Assembly (NCBI RefSeq): GCF_004745645.1
Contig: NZ_SRMB01000001.1
Location: 682,001-746,000 of the forward strand
Source: Hymenobacter metallicola
Lineage (GTDB): Bacteria > Bacteroidota > Bacteroidia > Cytophagales > Hymenobacteraceae
DNA: 64,000 nt
Direction of reading: 5' to 3'
The position numbers were made by a program, and so were the translations under genes. Positions 8,154-14,906 of this stretch are shown piece by piece (positions within the stretch are counted from its first letter, which is position 1; every line of letters begins with the position of its first letter). The notes under the pieces were generated by a model, which ran no database searches, had not been told where the DNA came from, and saw nothing but the letters and a program-made list of their open reading frames with translations.

Positions 8154-9392
8154 ATGCACCTGCTCGAAAACATCAAGGAGGCTTTTCGCTCCATTCACAG
8201 CAATCTGTTGCGGACCATCCTGACGGCCCTGATTGTGAGCATCGGCATTATGTCGCTGGTCGGCATCCTGACGGCCATCGACGCCATCAAGTACTCCCTG
8301 AACCAAACCTTTGCCAGCCTGGGCGCGAATTCATTCGAGATGAAAGCCAAGGGCTACAACAACCGCTCGCGGCGCGGCGGGGTGCAAGACAAGGTTTACC
8401 CGGCCATTACCTACCTGCAGGCCAAGCAGTATAAGGAGCAGATTGGGGAAGAAGGGCAGGTCGGCATTTCCGCCTTTATTGCCGGAGCGGCCGAGGTAAA
8501 AGCCAACGGCAAAAAAACCAACCCGAATATGAATGTCGTGGCCGGCGACGAAAACTACCTGCAGATTCAGAGTTACAACCTGTCGCGCGGGCGGGCTTTT
8601 TCCGCCATTGAGCTGGATAACGGCTCTAATGTGGCCATCGTAGGCAAGGAAATAACCGATAAGCTGTTTCCCAACCAGAGCCCCGTCGACCAATACATCT
8701 ACCTGCTGGGCCGCCGCTTTCAGGTGGTGGGCGAGCTGGAAAAAAGCGGTAGCACGATGGGGGGCGGGGGCGCCGACCGGATGGTATTGATTCCCTTGGA
8801 AACCGGCAACCAGATGCCCCGGCAGCGGGCCCTGACCTACGATATCAAGACGGCCACTTTGCAGCCCGAAAACCTGGCCTTTCTCACCGGGCAGGCCACC
8901 GGTATTATGCGCGCCGTGCGCCACGACCAGCTCGGGCAGGCCGACAGCTTCGACGTAGAGCGCAGCGACTCGCTGGCGGGCAAGCTCGATTCGTTGTCGG
9001 GCAATCTGCGCATGGGCGGCGGACTGGTCGGCTTTATCACCTTGCTCGGAGCCAGCATTGCCCTGATGAATATCATGATGGTATCGGTGACGGAGCGCAC
9101 CCGCGAAATCGGTATCCGCAAGGCTCTGGGCGCCACTTCCCGGCAGATTCGTCAGCAGTTTCTCATTGAAGCCATTGTCATCTGCGTACTCGGCGGCCTA
9201 CTGGGCATCCTGCTGGGCGTCACGATGGGCAACTCCATTTCGCTCTTTATCGGGGAGGGGGCCTTCCTAGTGCCCTGGTTCTGGATGACAATGGGCCTGG
9301 CCATCTGCATTGGCGTGGGCCTGGCTTCGGGCTACTACCCGGCCAGTAAAGCCGCCGGCCTCGACCCCATTGAGTCGCTCCGCTACGAATAG
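8154..9392 (+). CDS. ABC transporter permease, MacB/FtsX type
   Basis: A 412-aa membrane protein with the MacB permease layout: an N-terminal helix (SNLLRTILTALIVSIGIMSLVGI), a large periplasmic MacB-core domain (about residues 45-265), and three C-terminal helices containing the ERTREIGIRKALGAT motif. It ends PIESLRYE, typical of the family. ATG at 8154 (MHLLENIKEAF) is chosen over an upstream in-frame start because homologues begin with this amphipathic stretch. It would export peptides or lipids, or transmit force, with a separate ATPase; none is adjacent. Confidence 0.9.
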   Translation: MHLLENIKEAFRSIHSNLLRTILTALIVSIGIMSLVGILTAIDAIKYSLNQTFASLGANSFEMKAKGYNNRSRRGGVQDKVYPAITYLQAKQYKEQIGEEGQVGISAFIAGAAEVKANGKKTNPNMNVVAGDENYLQIQSYNLSRGRAFSAIELDNGSNVAIVGKEITDKLFPNQSPVDQYIYLLGRRFQVVGELEKSGSTMGGGGADRMVLIPLETGNQMPRQRALTYDIKTATLQPENLAFLTGQATGIMRAVRHDQLGQADSFDVERSDSLAGKLDSLSGNLRMGGGLVGFITLLGASIALMNIMMVSVTERTREIGIRKALGATSRQIRQQFLIEAIVICVLGGLLGILLGVTMGNSISLFIGEGAFLVPWFWMTMGLAICIGVGLASGYYPASKAAGLDPIESLRYE

Positions 9393-9957
9393 CATGCCTA
9401 CGGCCAGGCAGGTTGTAACCCTATCATAAGCCCTGCCTAAGGCTCGATTTTGCCTTACTGCGCCGCGGCCCGAGCGGCCACGATGAACGCGTCGCACCGA
9501 TGAAGTGCAGCTTCGGTAAGGCGCCGCTGGCCCAGCAGCGCCGGCAACTATTGCCCTCACTATTTCGGATGGGTATGCGGCGCAGCAACAATTCGGCGAA
9601 GAGGCTACGAAGGTAAATGAGTTCCTGCGTCAGCATAACCCTGCTTTTCTCGAGGCGCGGCTACCACTCCGATGGATACGAAGCCACCCCGCCCCGGCTG
9701 CTGAAGCAGCTTCTTCTCAAGGCAGATCCGTACGGGGCCCTACTGGCGTTGCCCTCGCCAGCAATTATCCTACTATTCAGGCATGAGTAGGTTTGGTTTG
9801 GAGTGGGGTAGAGGGCCTGGAGCTTGGGCAATTGCGGCGCCGATTCTTCATCTACTATCACGCGTGACTCACGCCACAACACTAGGGTGTAGAGTGTCCC
9901 CTCGCCACGAGGCCGGAAACAGAGGCGAAACGGCCCGTTACTGATGCTGCGCTTTAA

Positions 9958-10125
9958 TCAACTGAATTTGCGTGCCAGCCTGATGCGCTGTCGCTTCTTA
10001 TCCGATGACGCGGGCATTATACCTTCAAATCTCTGCAGCATGAAACGTAAATGCTGCTTTTCACTCACCGGCTGCCACAACCCTTGCTGCTGCCGGTAGT
10101 ACAGGCTGCGGCCAGCAAAAAAGTA
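9958..10125 (-). pseudogene. Probable 3' remnant of a degraded gene
   Basis: The 790 bp between 9393 and 10189 hold no convincing intact gene. On the minus strand, 56 codons ending in TGA at 9958 read as coherent protein (FFAGRSLYYRQQQGLWQPV, then LRFMLQRFEGIMPASS and a basic tail RQRIRLARKFS). There is no usable start upstream: the frame runs into AT-rich promoter DNA of the next gene. This looks like the C-terminal end of a truncated gene, but the family is not recognised. The remainder (9393-9957) shows only short, uninformative frames. Confidence 0.3.
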
Positions 10126-10159
10126 GCCGCGGATATATAATAAAGAATAAATTGTTTGC

Positions 10160-10167
10160 TACATTTG
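10160..10167 (+). promoter_or_regulatory. -7 promoter element for the XRE-type regulator
   Basis: TACATTTG is a full match to TAnnTTTG, in a locally AT-rich stretch, 22 nt before the ATG at 10190. A short leader is implied. Confidence 0.5.
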
Positions 10168-10189
10168 GGTTGTAAATAAACATTTGGAT

Positions 10190-10813
10190 ATGGTTGCTAC
10201 CGGAACAGTTGGGCAGAGATTTACGCAGCTTATTGCTCATTTGGGAATATCAAAAAATGCCTTTGCCTCTTCCCTTGACAAGACGGCAACTGTTATCCAG
10301 CACATTGTGGATGAGCGAAATAAACCCGGATTTGACCTTTTGTGTAAGGTTTTTGAAGTATATCCAAATGTGTCTAAGGATTGGTTGTTACAGGGTACAG
10401 GCCCAATGCTATCAGCGGGTGATTTGCCTAACCCAGCTTCACGAACAGCACCCGTTGCTGACCTAAAAATCAGTGCCGATAAAGTCGTAGCTGCAAAGCC
10501 AGCCATGGCTGAGTCTACAGTTGCGGAAGAAACCGTTGCTGAGAAGGTAACTGCCAACCCAGCCCCAGCCCCAGCCCCAGCCCCAGCCCCAGCCCCGTCG
10601 GTTGCTCATACTGCTCAGCTAGAAACCCCGTTCATGCCCGCTCCGGTTGCGGCAGCGCCCGCAGTTGATACTACCAGTTGGCAGACAGCCTTGTATACGC
10701 AGCAAATGGCGCATCAGCTCGCTATGGCCGAGCTCCGTAATCAGCACTTACAGGAACAACAGCGCATGATGCAGCAGATGATGGATTTAATGAAGCAACA
10801 AATGTTTAAATAG
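10190..10813 (+). CDS. XRE-type helix-turn-helix protein with Pro-Ala linker and Gln/Met-rich tail
   Basis: A 207-aa protein. Residues about 5-65 resemble a Cro/C1-type HTH (RFTQLIAHLGISKNAFAS, then a recognition-helix stretch and DWLLQGTGPML). This is followed by a low-complexity linker rich in Val, Ala, Glu and Thr, a (Pro-Ala) run encoded by a perfect hexanucleotide repeat, and a C-terminal helix rich in Gln and Met (LQEQQRMMQQMMDLMKQQM) likely to oligomerise. Codon use in the first half is more AT-rich than in neighbouring genes. A TTG six bases upstream is in frame, but the ATG is preferred. It is monocistronic, between its own promoter and a strong terminator. Target unknown. Confidence 0.8.
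   Translation: MVATGTVGQRFTQLIAHLGISKNAFASSLDKTATVIQHIVDERNKPGFDLLCKVFEVYPNVSKDWLLQGTGPMLSAGDLPNPASRTAPVADLKISADKVVAAKPAMAESTVAEETVAEKVTANPAPAPAPAPAPAPSVAHTAQLETPFMPAPVAAAPAVDTTSWQTALYTQQMAHQLAMAELRNQHLQEQQRMMQQMMDLMKQQMFK
10561..10596 (+). repeat. Six perfect tandem AGCCCC hexamers within a CDS
   Basis: Six uninterrupted copies of AGCCCC encode alternating Pro-Ala in the linker of the XRE-type protein. Because the unit is two codons, copy-number changes alter linker length without shifting the frame. Confidence 0.95.
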
Positions 10814-10838
10814 ATCAAGAAAACATTTGGGTAATTGC

Positions 10839-10876
10839 AAAAAAAAGGCCCGCTACCGAGAGTAGCGGGCCTTTTT
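10839..10876. terminator. Bidirectional intrinsic terminator
   Basis: A 10-bp perfect stem (GGCCCGCTAC and complement) with a long A-run on one side and five T on the other, between convergent genes ending at 10813 and 10898. Confidence 0.9.
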
Positions 10877-10897
10877 GTAAAAATGCGGTCAGAAACT

Positions 10898-12238
10898 TTA
10901 GTGCTGAAGTACTTCTATGCCAATTTCTTCGGCTTCCATTAGGTTCTGCGGGTTTACGGCCGTCAGGCGCAGGCGCTTCATCTCGCCTACCAACAGCGGG
11001 TCGTACTTAGCCACCACCCGAATATAGTTAGGAGTGAAGCCTTCCATTTGCCCGTTAGTTACGTCGTCCTCAAACAGCACAATGGTTTCATCACCTAGAT
11101 GCTGTTCGTAAAAGAAACGCTTCTTCTTCTCCGAGAGCCCGCGCAGCTGCGTAGTCCGATCATGCCGGTGGCGGTCCTGCACGCGGCCAGGTAGCGTAGG
11201 AGCCAGGGTGTTCTCGCGCTCCGAATACGGGAAGACGTGCAGGTAGCTCACGTCCAGATCATTCAGGAACTGATACGTCTCCAGAAAATCAGCCTCCGTT
11301 TCGCCCGGAAAGCCCACAATAACGTCGACACCAATACAGGCGTGGGGCATCACCTCCTTAATCAAGGCCACTCGCTCAGCGTACAGCTCGCGGCGGTAGC
11401 GCCGGCGCATCAGCCCCAGGATCTTGTTGGAGCCCGATTGCAGCGGAACATGAAAATGGGGCATAAAGCGCTTCGAACGGGCTACGAAGCGGATAATCTC
11501 GTCGGTAAGCAGGTTGGGCTCACAGCTACTAATGCGGAACCGCTCGATGCCTTCTACTTCGTCGAGGGCTCGTACCAGGTCGTAGAAGTTTTCCCGCCGT
11601 TCCCGGTCGGGGCCCTGCAAGCCAAAGTCGCCGAGGTTAACGCCGGTCAGCACGATTTCCTTCACGCCGGTCTGGGCCAGCTGCTGCACGCGCTCCACCA
11701 CGGTCTGCACGCTGCCCGAGCGGCTTTTGCCCCGGGCCAGCGGAATGGTGCAGAACGAGCAGGAATAATCGCAGCCGTCCTGTACTTTCAGGAAAGTACG
11801 GGTCCGGTCGCCGTAGGAGTGGGCCGCGTGAAACTCAGTAGCCGCCGCAATAGGAGAGGCGTGCACGTGGCCGGGCTGCCCCGTTGCGGGCTTTTCAAAG
11901 CCGGCCAGGATGTCGACCAGCTGAAACTTCTCGGCGGCTCCCAACACGGCATGCACCCCGGGAATTTCGGCAATTTCCTGGGGCTTGAGCTGGGCGTAGC
12001 AGCCCACAATGGTCACGAAGGCCTCCGGATTATGCTTCAGGGCTTCTTTCACCACTTTGCGGCACTTGCGGTCGGCATGGTCGGTGACGGAGCAGGTGTT
12101 GATGACGTAGATGTCGGCCGCTTCCTCGAAGGCTACTTTGCGGAAGCCGCGTTCCTCAAACTGCCGGCCAATGGCCGAGGTTTCGGAGAAGTTGAGCTTG
12201 CAGCCCAGCGTATAAAAGGCAACTTTTCTGGTTTCCAT
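10898..12238 (-). CDS. mtaB: tRNA t6A37 methylthiotransferase MtaB
   Basis: A radical-SAM methylthiotransferase that converts t6A to ms2t6A at position 37 of ANN-decoding tRNAs. The 446-aa protein has the N-terminal UPF0004 domain with its three cluster cysteines (TLGCKLN, NTCSVT, VGCYAQ), the radical-SAM CxxxCxxC motif as CDYSCSFC near residue 160, the GVNLGDFG and PLQSGSNKILGLMRR motifs, and a C-terminal TRAM-like region. ATG at 12238 (METRKVAFYTLGC) is preferred over a TTG two codons upstream. A -7 element sits 12 nt before it, implying a very short leader. Confidence 0.93.
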   Translation of the reverse strand: METRKVAFYTLGCKLNFSETSAIGRQFEERGFRKVAFEEAADIYVINTCSVTDHADRKCRKVVKEALKHNPEAFVTIVGCYAQLKPQEIAEIPGVHAVLGAAEKFQLVDILAGFEKPATGQPGHVHASPIAAATEFHAAHSYGDRTRTFLKVQDGCDYSCSFCTIPLARGKSRSGSVQTVVERVQQLAQTGVKEIVLTGVNLGDFGLQGPDRERRENFYDLVRALDEVEGIERFRISSCEPNLLTDEIIRFVARSKRFMPHFHVPLQSGSNKILGLMRRRYRRELYAERVALIKEVMPHACIGVDVIVGFPGETEADFLETYQFLNDLDVSYLHVFPYSERENTLAPTLPGRVQDRHRHDRTTQLRGLSEKKKRFFYEQHLGDETIVLFEDDVTNGQMEGFTPNYIRVVAKYDPLLVGEMKRLRLTAVNPQNLMEAEEIGIEVLQH

Positions 12239-12249
12239 AAGCAAGGCCG

Positions 12250-12257
12250 CAAAGATA
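12250..12257 (-). promoter_or_regulatory. -7 promoter element for mtaB
   Basis: Plus-strand CAAAGATA is TATCTTTG on the minus strand, a full consensus match. It ends 11 nt upstream of the ATG, so the transcript should have almost no leader. No well-spaced -33 TTG was found. Confidence 0.45.
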
Positions 12258-12339
12258 CAGCTTCTTAGGTTCAGAGCCTTTGCCCAAGCGGAAATAACAC
12301 CCTGCTGCCCGAATAACTCGGCAAAAGCGCATCTATTAC

Positions 12340-12729
12340 CTACCGCCGGGGCGCCGGACTTGGGGCCTGTATCAGGATGCTCAAGCGCTGCTCAACGAGC
12401 TGCATTAGCCCCGTTAAGTCAATTGATTTTAACTCGGCGGCCGCAATAAACGGCGTCAGCTCCCCGTGGCGGTCCTTCATAAATACGGCGGGCAGCGGAG
12501 TGTCAGAAAGCCACGGATACAGCGCGGCCAGCTCATCCCGATGCAAAAACTCCGAGTCTATGGGCAAGCCTGCAATAAAGGCCTTCCACTCGGGCCGCAT
12601 GCGCACCCCGTAGGTAATGGCGCACAAGGAGCAGGGATAGGTAGTGGGCGAAACCAGCTTGTGCGCCAGATCCAGCACTGCGCCAAACAGGCCGGCATCC
12701 GCATTGTACACAAAAACAAGTTGCTGCAT
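12340..12729 (-). CDS. Conserved small protein, unknown function
   Basis: A 129-aa soluble protein (MQQLVFVYNADAGLFGAVLDLAHKL...) with a CSLC motif around residue 33 that could form a redox or metal-binding pair, followed by AITYGVRMRPEWKAFIAGLP. I recall this overall pattern (YNAD/N..G, DLAHK, C..C, TYG) from hypothetical proteins of other Bacteroidota but know no function. It lies between the LTA-synthase-like gene and mtaB on the same strand, with a 46-nt gap to the former. Confidence 0.65.
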   Translation of the reverse strand: MQQLVFVYNADAGLFGAVLDLAHKLVSPTTYPCSLCAITYGVRMRPEWKAFIAGLPIDSEFLHRDELAALYPWLSDTPLPAVFMKDRHGELTPFIAAAELKSIDLTGLMQLVEQRLSILIQAPSPAPRR

Positions 12730-12777
12730 AGCCTCTACTTACGAATCTACCTGGATGAAAAGATTGGCTGTCCGTAA

Positions 12778-14631
12778 TTATTTGTGCAGAAACTCATCAA
12801 ACGACACTTGTTCGTAGGCCTGACCCTGGCGCAATTGCTCCTTGGTAACGGTTGAGTCGCCAGTAATAATACGGCGGGCGATGTTGTCGTAAGAAACGGT
12901 GCCGGCCGAGGTCGTCATCCCAAACCCATCGGAAAAGCAGTAGAAGGCAAAGGGCTGGCGCAGGGGCTGCAAGAGGTCGTGGCTCCAGGTATACTCCGTG
13001 GTGGGTAGTTGCAACTGCGTGAGCAACGTAGCGGCAATGTCGGTTTGGGAGCCGACGTGGCGGATGACGCGGCCCTGGGCTTCGGGCCGCAGGGCGCCCC
13101 CAGCCAGCACCAGCGGAATCCGAAATTTGCGCGGACTCTCGTTCGGGTCGTTGCCGGGCAGGGTGTGGCCATGGTCGGCAACCACCACCACCAGGGTGTT
13201 GTCCCACCAGGGCTGCTGCCGGGCCGCGTGCAGAAAGCGGCCCAGGGCCCAGTCGGTATAATACACCGAATTACGAAACAGGGCTGTTTCGTCGGTACCC
13301 TGGAATTTGCGCGGAATCGGGGTTTCGAACGGCTCGTGGCTGCTCAGGGTAAAGGCCGTAACAAAAAAGGGCGTTGGTTGGGCATTTAAATCCTGCAGTA
13401 CCCGGTCGAACAGCACATGGTCGTGAGCTCCCCACTTCGAGTTCTGCTGACTGCGGGGAAAGTCGGCCCGCTCGGTAAACTGGTCGTAGCCGGCCGCTAC
13501 CAGGTAGCTTTTCATGTTGGCAAAGGCCAGCTCCCCACCATAATAATAGCGGGATTTATAACCGACCTGCTCCAGCGACCGGCACAGGTGGGGCAGGCCT
13601 TCGGTTTTGCGCGGATACTTGATGATGCTGGTGGTCGGCTGGCTGGGGTAGCCGCTGAGTAAGGCTACTAATCCCTTCTGACTTCGGTCGCCAGCCGCGT
13701 AGATGTTCGTGAACAGCACCCCCGTGCGGGCGAGGCTGTCGAGGTTAGGTGTCACGGCGGGCTCGCCGCCGATACTTTCGACAAACTTACCCGTGAAGCT
13801 CTCCAGAATAATAAACAGCACGTTGGGACGGGTGGTGCGCAGCAGCCGAGTGGTGTCGGGCTGGGGGCGGGCCGGCGTGTAGAGCTGCCCGACCAGACCT
13901 GTGGCCACCGAATCGGGCATAAACTGGTAGGGGTTGGGGCCGCCGTCAGTCAGGAGCAGGGAGTTGGCCACATTCCAGGGAACATTCAGGGCGGCGTGGT
14001 TGGCAAAGGGCAGGGCACTGAAGTACACGTCGCTCTGATTAATCGGAATCTGTTGCACGCCCCCGCGCAGCGGCACAATCAGCAAGGCCAGATACAGCAG
14101 GCTGGCCAGCATAGCCCGCCCCAGCCCGAACTGCGGCGGTAGCTCCGGTATCGGGCCTACTAGCTTTTGGTAGAGCCACCAGCCCAGCAGTAAAAGCCCC
14201 GCCAGAACTCCTGCTAATACTAGGAGTGGAGCACTGCCGGCGGAAGCCGCCATTTCGCCCGGCGAGTTGAGGTATTGCAGCGGGGTAGCATCGAGGCGGA
14301 AACCCCAGGCCCGGTACAACTCCAAATCCGCTACCGACAAGCAACAAACCACCACGCCTACCACTGCCGAATAGAAAAGCAGCAGGCGGCGGGGGAAAAA
14401 GCGGCTGGGCAGGGCGCTACCCAGCAGAAACAGCACAAACGGCACTATGCTCAGGTAGGCCGTGGCCGAGGCATCGAGGCGCAGGCCGTAGCCAAAGATG
14501 CGCGCGACGCTGCCCGGGGGCAAAGCGGCGGTTTTGGCGAAGTGGTACAGTAAAAAAGCAGCCTTCGTGATGACGAAGAATACCAGCCAGAATAGAAAGT
14601 AGCGGGGCTGGAACGCAAAGCGGTTTCTCAC
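12778..14631 (-). CDS. LTA synthase family sulfatase/phosphoglycerol transferase-like membrane protein
   Basis: A 617-aa protein with about five N-terminal membrane segments (residues 10-215) and a periplasmic alkaline-phosphatase-fold domain (about 270-560): NVLFIILESFTGKFVES, then GDRSQKGLVALLSGYP, ALFRNSVYYTDWALG, VVVVADHGH. In Gram-positive LtaS the nucleophile is Thr; the aligned position here appears to be Ser (GDRS). Gram-negative members modify periplasmic glycans or lipids with phospho-head groups; the substrate here is unknown. The start is GTG at 14631, with a promoter -7 element ending 5 nt before it, so the message is probably leaderless. Confidence 0.82.
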   Translation of the reverse strand: MRNRFAFQPRYFLFWLVFFVITKAAFLLYHFAKTAALPPGSVARIFGYGLRLDASATAYLSIVPFVLFLLGSALPSRFFPRRLLLFYSAVVGVVVCCLSVADLELYRAWGFRLDATPLQYLNSPGEMAASAGSAPLLVLAGVLAGLLLLGWWLYQKLVGPIPELPPQFGLGRAMLASLLYLALLIVPLRGGVQQIPINQSDVYFSALPFANHAALNVPWNVANSLLLTDGGPNPYQFMPDSVATGLVGQLYTPARPQPDTTRLLRTTRPNVLFIILESFTGKFVESIGGEPAVTPNLDSLARTGVLFTNIYAAGDRSQKGLVALLSGYPSQPTTSIIKYPRKTEGLPHLCRSLEQVGYKSRYYYGGELAFANMKSYLVAAGYDQFTERADFPRSQQNSKWGAHDHVLFDRVLQDLNAQPTPFFVTAFTLSSHEPFETPIPRKFQGTDETALFRNSVYYTDWALGRFLHAARQQPWWDNTLVVVVADHGHTLPGNDPNESPRKFRIPLVLAGGALRPEAQGRVIRHVGSQTDIAATLLTQLQLPTTEYTWSHDLLQPLRQPFAFYCFSDGFGMTTSAGTVSYDNIARRIITGDSTVTKEQLRQGQAYEQVSFDEFLHK

Positions 14632-14635
14632 CCTG

Positions 14636-14643
14636 CAAAGGTA
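14636..14643 (-). promoter_or_regulatory. -7 promoter element abutting the LTA-synthase-like gene
   Basis: Plus-strand CAAAGGTA is TACCTTTG on the minus strand. It ends 5 nt before the GTG start, a spacing that puts the likely transcription start at or next to the initiation codon. Confidence 0.5.
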
Positions 14644-14834
14644 GGGTGAAAGCCGGTGGTGCCGAAACGGCCCCCGGAATCCTTTGGAAGGAACATGGCG
14701 GAGGGTACTCTGCAGTTTTAGGGGTGTTCAGTTAAAAATACAGCTTGACCGGCACAATGTGTCGCTGTTTGGGAGGTGTTTGTGTGATAAAGCAGGGGGT
14801 TTGTCGATAAAATGCCTTTATTTGATAGGGGGTA

Positions 14835-14867
14835 TTTGCAAATGCCGTGTAGGTCCACTTACATTTG
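14835..14867 (+). promoter_or_regulatory. Bacteroidota-type promoter of glnN (-33 and -7)
   Basis: -33 TTTG at 14835-14838 and -7 TACATTTG at 14860-14867, separated by 21 nt, which fits the Bacteroidota sigma factor consensus. The leader to the ATG is about 35 nt. The rest of the 275-bp gap upstream holds nothing else I can name. Confidence 0.65.
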
Positions 14868-14906
14868 CTGCTGTCAATCTCCATCGTTGGTTCCCGTTAA
14901 CACTTC

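Noticed and set aside
10561..10596. AGCCCC tandem repeats considered as a CRISPR-like or VNTR locus
   Set aside because: There are no spacers and the repeats lie within a coding frame, so they are a coding microsatellite and not a CRISPR array.
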